Assembly (NCBI GenBank): GCA_016781885.1
Contig: JADDPM010000049.1
Location: 9,033-14,534, forward strand
DNA length: 5,502 nt
Direction: 5' to 3'
Source of the DNA: Rubrobacter sp.
GTDB taxonomy: Bacteria; Actinomycetota; Rubrobacteria; Rubrobacterales; Rubrobacteraceae
The position numbers were made by a program, and so were the translations under genes. Positions 1-5,502 of this stretch are shown here, piece after piece. The stretch's first letter is position 1, and each line of letters begins with the position of its first letter. The notes beneath the pieces were generated by a model. That model was given only the letters and a program-made list of their open reading frames with translations. It ran no database searches and was not told where the DNA came from.

Positions 1-1615
1 CTCTCTCGGTCTCGTTATACAGGCTCACGTTCCCGCTCACGACCGGGGTGTTCAGAACCTCGCAGGCTTCGGCCATCCCCTCGATGCACGAGACGAGCTG
101 ATAGTAAGCTTCTGGCTTCTCGGGGCTCCCAAAGTTCAGGCAGTCCGTAAGCGCGACCGGCTCGGCGCCGACGCAAGAGAGGTTTCGGTAGGCCTCGGCG
201 ACGGCCGACGCCGCCCCGCCCTTCGGGTCGAGGTAGCAGTGGCGGCCCCGGCAGTCGGTGGTAGCGGCGAAGCCTAAAGAGATACCCTTGATCCTCATAA
301 CCGCCGCATCCGCGCCGGGCAGCACGACCGTATTTGCCCCGACCTGGTGGTCGTACTGAGCGTAGACGGAGCGCCGCGAGCACAGGTTCGGATGGGCGAG
401 CATCGCGAGCAGGGCGGCGCCGTAGTCCTCCGGAGGAGGCAGGGTCGCCAGGTCCAGGTCGAGGGGCTCTATCTCGTCCAGGTAGGACGGGCGGACGACC
501 TCCCGCTCGTAGGTCGGCGCATCGGCGAGGTGCCCGGCGGGGACGGTGCCGACTACTTCGCCATCTTCGAGTATCCGCAGGTCCCCATGCGAGGCGACGC
601 GTCCCACGACGGCGGCTTCGAGCTCGTAGCGTTCGGCAAGCTTCAGGACCTCCCCCGCCTTCTCGGGCTCGACGATGGCGAGCATGCGTTCCTGAGACTC
701 CGAGATAAGGATCTCCCACGGCTCCATGCCCTCCTCGCGCAGGGGGACAAGGCCCGCGTCTATCTCGATCCCGCCTCCACCCTTCGCCGCCATCTCCGAA
801 GCGGAGGAGGTGATCCCCGCCGCCCCGAGGTCTTGCAGAGAGACGATCAGGTCCTCGTCGAGCATCTTCAGGCTGCACTCGATGAGCATCTTCTCGGCGA
901 ACGGGTCCCCGACCTGCACGTTCGGCCGCTTCTCCTCGGAACCCTCGCCGAGCTCGTCAGAGGCGAAGGTCGCCCCGTGGATACCGTCCCTTCCTGTCTT
1001 CGCCCCGAAGAGGATGACGAGGTTCCCCTCTCCGACAGCCCGCGCTCGCATCAGGCTCTCGGAGCGAATGATCCCCATGCACATCGCGTTGACCAGCGGG
1101 TTCCCGGAGTACGCCCGAGCGAACTCGACCTCGCCACCGACCGTCGGCACGCCGACGGCGTTCCCGTAGTGTCCGATGCCGCGAACGACCTCCCGGAAGA
1201 GGTAGCGGTTCCGCTCGTCGTCCAGCGGCCCGAACCGCAGCGAGTCGAGCAGGGCCACCGGCCTCGCCCCCATCGCGAGCACGTCCCGGATAATGCCGCC
1301 GACACCAGTAGCCGCCCCCTCAAAGGGCTCGACCGCCGAAGGGTGGTTGTGGCTCTCCATCTTGAACACGAGCGCCCAGCCATCGCCGACCTCGACCACG
1401 CCCGCGTTCTCCCCCGGCCCCTGCAAGACCCGCGATCCCCTGTTCGGGAAGCGCCCCAGGAGAGGACGCGAGTTCTTGTAGCCGCAGTGCTCGCTCCACA
1501 TCACGCTGAACAGCGAGAGCTCCAGGAAGTTCGGCGGTCGGCCCATGAGTTCCAGGATGCGATCGTACTCGAAGTCCGAGAGCCCTAAAGAAGTATACGT
1601 CTCCTGGATGTTCAA
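1..1615 (-). CDS. purL: Phosphoribosylformylglycinamidine synthase subunit PurL (small, Bacillus-type), 5' part; C-terminus outside window
   Basis: This is the synthetase subunit of FGAM synthase (EC 6.3.5.3). It uses ATP and ammonia from PurQ to convert FGAR to FGAM in the cytoplasm. I translated 538 residues with no stop. Small PurL proteins are about 740 residues, so roughly 200 C-terminal residues lie beyond position 1. Visible motifs are FSVMWSEHCGYKNS (36-49, with the conserved His at 43), KMESHNHPSAVEPFEGAATG (85-104), GRDGIHGATFAS (208-219), QDLGAAG (261-267), SESQERM (305-311) and GNVSLYNE (528-535). The layout fits two tandem PurM-like halves, with the second cut off. The chosen start is TTG at 1615, which overlaps the purQ stop as TTGA. 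Residues from ETYTSLGLSDFEYDRI onward align with the usual N-terminus, whereas the first in-frame ATG (residue 24) would cut into it. The upstream Shine-Dalgarno is weak (GGGA, about 8 nt away), so coupling to purQ is likely. Identity is certain; the exact start is less so. Confidence 0.97.
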   Translation of the reverse strand, partial: MNIQETYTSLGLSDFEYDRILELMGRPPNFLELSLFSVMWSEHCGYKNSRPLLGRFPNRGSRVLQGPGENAGVVEVGDGWALVFKMESHNHPSAVEPFEGAATGVGGIIRDVLAMGARPVALLDSLRFGPLDDERNRYLFREVVRGIGHYGNAVGVPTVGGEVEFARAYSGNPLVNAMCMGIIRSESLMRARAVGEGNLVILFGAKTGRDGIHGATFASDELGEGSEEKRPNVQVGDPFAEKMLIECSLKMLDEDLIVSLQDLGAAGITSSASEMAAKGGGGIEIDAGLVPLREEGMEPWEILISESQERMLAIVEPEKAGEVLKLAERYELEAAVVGRVASHGDLRILEDGEVVGTVPAGHLADAPTYEREVVRPSYLDEIEPLDLDLATLPPPEDYGAALLAMLAHPNLCSRRSVYAQYDHQVGANTVVLPGADAAVMRIKGISLGFAATTDCRGRHCYLDPKGGAASAVAEAYRNLSCVGAEPVALTDCLNFGSPEKPEAYYQLVSCIEGMAEACEVLNTPVVSGNVSLYNETER

Positions 1616-2280
1616 GCCCGCGTTCCCACGTACTGGAGCACCGACTCGAAGACCTTTAGTCCCTCCCCGGAGCCGAGAAGGGGGTCCGAGGCGCGCTCGG
1701 GATGGGGCATCAATCCGACGACGTTGCGGCCCTCGTTACAGATGCCGGCAATATCGTTGGCGGAGCCATTCGGGTTCTCCAGATACCGCAGAACCACGCG
1801 CCCCTCGTCGTCGAGTTGCGCGAGGGTGCGTTCATCGGCGAAGTAGTTCCCCTCGTTGTGAGCCACGGGGAGGGTAAGTTCGTGGCCCGGCTCGAAGAGG
1901 GAGGTCCAGGGGGTGTCGACGTTCTCGACGCGCACGGCGACGCGGTCGCAGATGAAGCGCATGTTCGAGTTGCGCAGCAACGCGCCCGACAACAGGTGTG
2001 CCTCGGTCAAGACCTGGAAGCCGTTGCAGACGCCGAGGACGGGACCACCACTGTTGGCGAACTCTTCCAGAGGCGCCATGACTTTCGCGAAACGGGCGAT
2101 GGCGCCGGGCCTGAGGTAGTCGCCGTAGGAGAAGCCTCCCGGCACGACCACAGCGTCCACGCCCTTCAGGTCGGCGTCGGCGTGCCAGAGCTCGACCGGT
2201 TCGGCGCCGGCGCGTTCTATGGCGTGGAGGGCGTCACGGTCGCAGTTAGAGCCCGGGAAGACCGTAACCCCGATCCTCAA
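1612..2280 (-). CDS. purQ: Phosphoribosylformylglycinamidine synthase glutaminase subunit PurQ
   Basis: This is the class I glutamine amidotransferase subunit of FGAM synthase. It hydrolyses glutamine and passes ammonia to PurL. The protein has 222 residues, close to the roughly 227 of Bacillus PurQ. The start of the protein (RIGVTVFPGSNCDRD, 2-16) and PGGFSYGDYLRPGA (47-60) are typical. The nucleophile elbow GVCNGFQ (83-89) places the catalytic Cys at 85, and PHPER (192-196) supplies His193 and Glu195, so the triad is intact. The TTG start at 2280 overlaps the purS stop as TTGA. It is preceded by a good GGAGG 7 nt upstream and gives the family's normal N-terminus. A longer reading from GTG at 2337 would add 19 arginine-rich residues lying inside purS and is not credible. 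Its stop in turn overlaps the purL start. Confidence 0.98.
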   Translation of the reverse strand: MRIGVTVFPGSNCDRDALHAIERAGAEPVELWHADADLKGVDAVVVPGGFSYGDYLRPGAIARFAKVMAPLEEFANSGGPVLGVCNGFQVLTEAHLLSGALLRNSNMRFICDRVAVRVENVDTPWTSLFEPGHELTLPVAHNEGNYFADERTLAQLDDEGRVVLRYLENPNGSANDIAGICNEGRNVVGLMPHPERASDPLLGSGEGLKVFESVLQYVGTRA

Positions 2281-2501
2281 CGCACGACCTCCCACTCGTA
2301 CTCTTCGACGGTGGGGTTGGCGAGCAGACGACGGCACATCCCCTCAACCTCCTCAGGGCTCTCGACCTCCATCTCGACGAGCCGCCCGATGTGGACGGTC
2401 TTCACCCCTTCGAAGCCGAGAGCAGGGAGCGCGCGCCGGACCGCCTCGCCCTGCGGGTCGAGGATGCCGCTCTTCGGGCGGACGAGGACGCGGACCTTCA
2501 A
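2277..2501 (-). CDS. purS: Phosphoribosylformylglycinamidine synthase subunit PurS
   Basis: This small structural subunit bridges PurQ and PurL in the three-part FGAM synthase found in Gram-positive bacteria and archaea. It has 74 residues, slightly shorter than the usual 80-85, apparently because the loop after the central strand (VEMEVESPEEVEG) is short. Family hallmarks are the opening KVRVLVRPKSGILDPQGEAV (2-21), the RALPALGF helix, VHIGRLVEMEVE, and the ending LLANPTVEEYEWEV. The TTG start at 2501 sits in a TTGA overlap with the purC stop, and its own TGA sits in a TTGA overlap with the purQ start. The upstream GAGGGG is a modest ribosome binding site at somewhat long spacing. Position between purC and purQ is the classical one for this gene. 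Confidence 0.96.
   Translation of the reverse strand: MKVRVLVRPKSGILDPQGEAVRRALPALGFEGVKTVHIGRLVEMEVESPEEVEGMCRRLLANPTVEEYEWEVVR
2288..2292 (-). promoter_or_regulatory. Ribosome binding site for purQ, inside purS
   Basis: On the minus strand GGAGG is followed by the 7-nt spacer TCGTGCG and the TTG at 2280. This decides the purQ start in favour of the TTG that overlaps the purS stop, over the GTG at 2337. Confidence 0.8.
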
Positions 2502-3223
2502 TCTACGGCGCCCCTCTGCGTGATCTCCGTTACCCGCCGCAGCATTTCGGCGTAAGCTTCCTCGACGCCTCCCATGTCGCGCCGAAAGCGGTCCTTGTCG
2601 AGCTTCTCGCCGGTCTCCTTATCCCAGAAGCGGCAGGTGTCCGGGCTTATCTCGTCGGCCAGCATCAGGTTGCCCTCGGAGTCGCGTCCGGCCTCTATCT
2701 TGAAGTCCACGAGGGTTATGCCGCGCTCGTCGAAGTAGGGAGCCAGGACTTGATTCACCTTCAGCCCCAGCTCTTCGCAGAACTCCAAATCCTCATCCGG
2801 GACGCCAAGCTCCCGAAAATGGTACCAGTTGAGCACCGGGTCGCCGAGCTCATCGTCCTTGTAGCACAGCTCGACTATCGGGGCCTTGAGCTTGCGCCCC
2901 TCCTCGAAGCCCAGGAGCCGCGAGAGGGAGCCGGCGGCGACGTTGCGGACCACGATCTCGACCGGCAGCATCTTGAGCCTCTTGGTCTTTATGCTCGTGT
3001 CGTCCACCTGTTCTATGAAGTGGGTCGGGACGCCGTGCGTCTCCAGATAAGCGAAGATGGCAGCGCTCATCGTCGCGTTGGTCTTGCCCTTGTCCTTCCA
3101 CGAGCCGCGCTTCTGCGCGTTGAACGCCGTCGCGTCGTCCTTGTAGCGGTGCAGAAGCACGTTCTCTTCCTCCGTCGTGAAGACCTTCTTTGCCTTGCCC
3201 TCGTAGAGCAGGGTCTCAGTCAT
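2498..3223 (-). CDS. purC: Phosphoribosylaminoimidazole-succinocarboxamide synthase (SAICAR synthetase) PurC
   Basis: This enzyme joins CAIR and aspartate with ATP hydrolysis to form SAICAR (EC 6.3.2.6). The protein has 241 residues, the normal length for a monofunctional bacterial PurC. Motifs in order are YEGKAKKV (7-14, ATP-binding glycine-rich strand), YKDDATAFN (27-35), LPVEIVVRNVAAGS (86-99, the first family signature), LVDFKIEAG (171-179) and DEISPDTCRFWD (190-201, the second signature with metal and substrate-binding acids). Nothing essential is missing. It is the only gene here starting with ATG, and it has the strongest ribosome binding site, AAGGAGG 7 nt upstream. That site lies inside the end of purB, which overlaps purC by 8 nt. 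Its stop overlaps the purS start as TTGA. Confidence 0.98.
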   Translation of the reverse strand: MTETLLYEGKAKKVFTTEEENVLLHRYKDDATAFNAQKRGSWKDKGKTNATMSAAIFAYLETHGVPTHFIEQVDDTSIKTKRLKMLPVEIVVRNVAAGSLSRLLGFEEGRKLKAPIVELCYKDDELGDPVLNWYHFRELGVPDEDLEFCEELGLKVNQVLAPYFDERGITLVDFKIEAGRDSEGNLMLADEISPDTCRFWDKETGEKLDKDRFRRDMGGVEEAYAEMLRRVTEITQRGAVD

Positions 3224-4544
3224 CTTCCAACCTCCTTTTCAGGTCCTCTACCCGCTCGAACACTACGTTCAGGTTCCTCAACGCGTACGACGGATCGAAG
3301 AGCCCATCGAGATCGTCGCCGAGCTTCTCGCGCACCTGTTCGTCCTCTTCCAGTAGCTCCCGGAAGCCGCCCTCGCCCTCCCAGGCCCGCATCGCGGCGC
3401 CCTGGACGACGGCGTATGCCTCGTCACGGCCCATGCCGGCTTCGACGAGGGAGAGCAGCACGCGTCCCGAGTATACGATGCCGCCACCAAGGTTGAGGTT
3501 ATCGCGCATTCGGGCCTCGTCTATCCGAAGCCCTTCGAGGATGCGTCGCGTAACACGAAGCATGTAGTGAGCGAGGGTAGTTGAGTCGGGTAGTACTACC
3601 CTCTCGGCGGAGGAGTGGGAGATATCCCTCTCCTGCCAGAGGGCGTTGTCCTCGAAACCCACGCTGGCGTAGCCCCGCAGGAGACGGGCCATTCCGCTGA
3701 GACGCTCGGCGAGGATGGGGTTCTTCTTGTGTGGCATCGCCGAGGAGCCCTTCTGGCCGCGTCCGAACGGCTCGGCGAGCTCCCGGACCTCGGTGCGCTG
3801 GGCGCCCCGAATCTCCAACGCTATCTTCTCCAGGGTGGAGCCGAGTATCGCGAGCGTGCTCAATATCTCGGCGTGGCGGTCGCGTTGGATTATCTGGGTC
3901 GAGGCAGACGCGGGCGTGAGGCCGAGCTCCTCGCAGGTAAGCGCCTCGACTTTAGGGTCTACGTTCGCGTAGGTACCGACGGCGCCGGAGATCTTGCCGG
4001 CGGCGGCCACCTCTTCGGCGTGGGCGAGTCGCTCCAAATTACGCTCCATCTCGAAGGCCCACACCGCGAGCTTGTGCCCGAGAGTGGTCGGCTCCGCGTG
4101 TACCCCGTGCGTCCGCCCGACCATCACAGTATTGCTATGGTCCAGCGACATATCGCAGAGGAGTATCGCGAGCGCCTTCGCCTCGTCGCGGACTAACTGC
4201 AGGGCGTCCCGGAGTTGCAGGGCTCCGGCGGTGTCGAGCACGTCGGAGGAGGTGAGGCCGAAGTGGAAGTGTCGGGCGACGTGCGCGGCTCCCTTCTCGA
4301 CGACCGTCTCCGAGATGGCAGTGATGAAGGCGATAACGTCGTGGTTCGTCTCCTCCTCGACCTCCTTAATGCGCTCTACGGTAAAGTCGGCCTTTTCGGC
4401 CAGTTCCTCGACCTCTTCAGAAGGGATCTCCCCGAGGCGGGCGCGGGCGCGGCAGACGGCGAGCTCGACCTTCAGCCAAGCGCCGAACTTGGCTTCCTCG
4501 GTCCAGAGGGCGCCCATCTCGGGGAGGGTGTAGCGTTCGATCAC
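3216..4544 (-). CDS. purB: Adenylosuccinate lyase PurB
   Basis: This fumarase/aspartase-superfamily lyase acts twice: SAICAR to AICAR plus fumarate, and adenylosuccinate to AMP plus fumarate (EC 4.3.2.2). It has 442 residues, near the roughly 431 of the Bacillus/Thermotoga type and lacking features of the longer E. coli form. Visible motifs are ETNHDVIAF (65-73, His68), HFGLTSSDVLDTA (94-106, His94), GRTHGVHAEPTTLGHKLAVW (143-162, His146) and the superfamily signature loop SSAMPHKKNP (267-276) with its conserved serine pair. The His94 and His146 positions correspond to Bacillus His89 and His141 with a constant shift. The GTG start at 4544 follows the purE stop by 3 nt and has a GAGGG 7 nt upstream. 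The last codons carry the purC ribosome binding site and overlap its start by 8 nt. The enzyme works as a homotetramer with active sites shared between subunits (family knowledge). Confidence 0.98.
   Translation of the reverse strand: MIERYTLPEMGALWTEEAKFGAWLKVELAVCRARARLGEIPSEEVEELAEKADFTVERIKEVEEETNHDVIAFITAISETVVEKGAAHVARHFHFGLTSSDVLDTAGALQLRDALQLVRDEAKALAILLCDMSLDHSNTVMVGRTHGVHAEPTTLGHKLAVWAFEMERNLERLAHAEEVAAAGKISGAVGTYANVDPKVEALTCEELGLTPASASTQIIQRDRHAEILSTLAILGSTLEKIALEIRGAQRTEVRELAEPFGRGQKGSSAMPHKKNPILAERLSGMARLLRGYASVGFEDNALWQERDISHSSAERVVLPDSTTLAHYMLRVTRRILEGLRIDEARMRDNLNLGGGIVYSGRVLLSLVEAGMGRDEAYAVVQGAAMRAWEGEGGFRELLEEDEQVREKLGDDLDGLFDPSYALRNLNVVFERVEDLKRRLEDD
3231..3237 (-). promoter_or_regulatory. 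Strong ribosome binding site for purC, inside purB
   Basis: On the minus strand AAGGAGG is followed by a 7-nt spacer and then the purC ATG at 3223. It is a near-perfect Shine-Dalgarno match and lies within the last codons of purB, encoding part of its lysine/arginine-rich tail. It fixes the purC start and suggests that purC can recruit ribosomes efficiently as well as by coupling to purB. Confidence 0.85.
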
Positions 4545-4547
4545 AGA

Positions 4548-4979
4548 CTAGCCCTCTAACCTCTCGGCCAGCTCGGGGTCGGAGAGGGCCAGGATCTGGG
4601 CGGCCAGCACGGCCGCGTTCGCCGCCCCATTCACGGCGACGGTCGCCACGGGTACTCCGCTGGGCATCTGGACGGTGGAGAGCAGGGAGTCGAAGCCGTT
4701 CAACGCGCCGGCGGCTATGGGGATGCCGATCACAGGCAGGTTGGTGCGGGCGGCGACGGCGCCGGCGAGGTGGGCGGCCATGCCAGCGGCACAGATAAAG
4801 ACCTTGATGCCCCTGCCGGGGGCGGTAGCAACGTACTCGGCGACGCCTTCGGGATCGCGATGAGCGGAGCGGACTTCGAGCTCGTACTCCACCCCCAGCT
4901 CTTCGAGGCGGGCAGTACATTTTTCGAGGACGGGAAGGTCGGATTTACTGCCGACGAGTATTCCTACGGGTTGGGTCAA
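4548..4979 (-). CDS. purE: N5-carboxyaminoimidazole ribonucleotide mutase PurE (class I)
   Basis: This enzyme converts N5-CAIR to CAIR (EC 5.4.99.18) and normally works downstream of PurK. It has 143 residues, somewhat shorter than the common 160-170 but with the core complete. Visible are GSKSD (10-14, phosphate-binding loop), SAHRDP (38-43, with the catalytic His at 40) and AGMAAHLAGAVAA (65-77, with the AAH that marks the bacterial class I mutase). LPVIGIPI and the VPVATVAVNGAANAAVLAAQ stretch follow. The substrate loop reads AGMAAHLAG rather than the textbook AGGAAHLPG; I regard this as a known family variant, not a defect. The TTG start at 4979 overlaps the purD stop as TTGA, and the Shine-Dalgarno is weak. 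The usual partner gene purK does not follow; purB comes after 3 nt. Confidence 0.96.
   Translation of the reverse strand: MTQPVGILVGSKSDLPVLEKCTARLEELGVEYELEVRSAHRDPEGVAEYVATAPGRGIKVFICAAGMAAHLAGAVAARTNLPVIGIPIAAGALNGFDSLLSTVQMPSGVPVATVAVNGAANAAVLAAQILALSDPELAERLEG
4552..4557 (-). promoter_or_regulatory. Ribosome binding site for purB, at the end of purE
   Basis: On the minus strand AGAGGG lies in the last codons of purE, 7 nt before the purB GTG at 4544, and it spans the region just before the purE TAG. It is a moderate match that supports the GTG start. Confidence 0.65.
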
Positions 4980-5502
4980 AGCTCTTCCATCTCCAGTGCT
5001 TCGAGGGCTATATCGGTCCGGTACTGTTTGCCGGGGAAGTCTATTAGCTCGACGGCGGCGTAGGCGCGGGCGCGGGCCTCCATGATCGATGGGCCGGTGC
5101 CGACGACGTTGAGGACGCGGCCGCCGGAGGTATAGTAGGTGCCGTTCTCCTGGCGCGTGGCGGCGTGATAAATGCGGACGCCCGGCATATCCGCAACGGC
5201 GTCGAGGCCGGAGATCTCATCCCCCTCGGAGGACGACTCGGGGTAGCCCTCGGAGGCGAGGACGACGCAGACGGCCTTCTCGGCGGACCAGGAGATCTCT
5301 TGCCCCCCGATGTCCTCATCCGCGCTCGCCAGGAGCAGCTCCAGGAGGTCCGTCTCCATCCGGGGCAACAGGACCTGGGTCTCGGGGTCCCCGAAGCGGC
5401 AGTTGAACTCCAGCGCCTTCGGTCCCTCGTCGGTAATCATGACGCCGGCGTAGAGCAGGCCTGTGTAGGGTGCGCCGATCAGGGCGAGCTGGTGGACGAT
5501 GG
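4976..5502 (-). CDS. purD: Phosphoribosylamine-glycine ligase (GAR synthetase) PurD, C-terminal part; 5' end outside window
   Basis: This ATP-grasp ligase joins phosphoribosylamine and glycine to form GAR (EC 6.3.4.13), the second step of the pathway. Only the last 174 residues are present. Family length is about 420-430, so roughly 250 N-terminal residues lie upstream of 5502. The fragment opens with GAPYTGLLYAGVMIT and continues with ALEFNCRFGDPETQVLLPRM, which contains the Glu and Asn metal ligands and the RFGDPETQ signature of the ATP-grasp core. The C-terminal domain shows IYHAATRQENGTYYTSGGRV and the typical ending YAAVELIDFPGKQYRTDIA. The frame is continuous with the window edge. An internal ATG (MITDEG) at 5440 is in the middle of the domain and is not a start. 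The stop at 4978-4976 overlaps the purE start. Confidence 0.97.
   Translation of the reverse strand, partial: IVHQLALIGAPYTGLLYAGVMITDEGPKALEFNCRFGDPETQVLLPRMETDLLELLLASADEDIGGQEISWSAEKAVCVVLASEGYPESSSEGDEISGLDAVADMPGVRIYHAATRQENGTYYTSGGRVLNVVGTGPSIMEARARAYAAVELIDFPGKQYRTDIALEALEMEEL

Noticed and set aside
15..878. Open frame of 287 codons on the minus strand inside purL
   Set aside because: It is an out-of-frame shadow of purL, with a very Arg/Gly/Pro-rich product typical of shifted GC-rich reading. The true frame gives PurL throughout.
347..1588. Long open frame of 413 codons on the plus strand opposite purL
   Set aside because: Its codons are in exact register with the purL codons on the other strand, so it stays open only because TTA, CTA and TCA are rare in the GC-rich purL. 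It ends exactly where purL uses TTA. The translation shows no recognisable family, while purL opposite is unmistakable.
1612..2337. Extended purQ starting at GTG 2337
   Set aside because: The extra 19 residues are arginine-rich, lie within purS and are absent from the family. The TTG at 2280 has GGAGG at ideal spacing and gives the standard N-terminus.
2219..3496. Long open frame of 425 codons on the plus strand across purQ, purS, purC and purB
   Set aside because: It crosses four well-supported genes in antisense. The product is low-complexity and arginine/proline-rich in places, with no domain I recognise. It is a composition artefact.
4545..4547. Possible promoter or terminator between purE and purB
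   Set aside because: The gap is only 3 nt. No hairpin followed by a T-run is present here or at any other junction, so the genes are read as one transcript.
3615..4559. Plus-strand open frames opposite purB and the end of purE
   Set aside because: All are antisense to strongly supported genes and have no recognisable motifs or credible ribosome binding sites.
4001..4760. GC-rich palindromic snippets such as GGCGCC and GCCGGC inside coding regions
   Set aside because: They are short, scattered, explained by codon composition and have no repeat spacing. They do not form an array or an inverted-repeat element.

Overview
The window is a compact piece of a de novo purine (IMP) biosynthesis operon. 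Every gene lies on the minus strand, so transcription runs from position 5502 toward position 1. The order in the direction of transcription is purD (3' part only), purE, purB, purC, purS, purQ, purL (5' part only). Essentially every base is coding. The only intergenic gap is 3 nt (purE to purB), and all other neighbours overlap by 4 or 8 nt. No RNA gene, mobile element, CRISPR array, terminator or promoter is visible. The operon promoter must lie upstream of the window, beyond 5502.

The DNA is GC-rich with G/C-biased third codon positions, and many starts are TTG or GTG. Proteins and gene order resemble the Gram-positive/Bacillus-type arrangement purE-(K)-B-C-S-Q-L, with the three-part FGAM synthase PurS+PurQ+small PurL and a PurB of the Bacillus/Thermotoga type. 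A high-GC actinobacterium of the Rubrobacter kind is my best guess, but this is an inference from composition and style, not a match I could verify.

Region by region: 5500-4976 is the C-terminal third or so of GAR synthetase (PurD). 4979-4548 is the class I PurE mutase. 4544-3216 is adenylosuccinate lyase (PurB). 3223-2498 is SAICAR synthetase (PurC). 2501-2277 is PurS, 2280-1612 is PurQ, and 1615-1 is the first 538 residues of PurL, which runs off the window.

Together the genes cover PRA to GAR (PurD), FGAR to FGAM (PurSQL), N5-CAIR to CAIR (PurE), CAIR to SAICAR (PurC) and SAICAR to AICAR (PurB). PurB also makes AMP from adenylosuccinate. Missing from the window are purF, purN/purT, purM, purK and purH. 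Some may lie just outside it.

I found no novel system. The most distinctive feature is translational architecture: four of the six gene junctions use the same TTGA stop/start overlap with a TTG initiator. The remaining two use a GTG and an ATG start.
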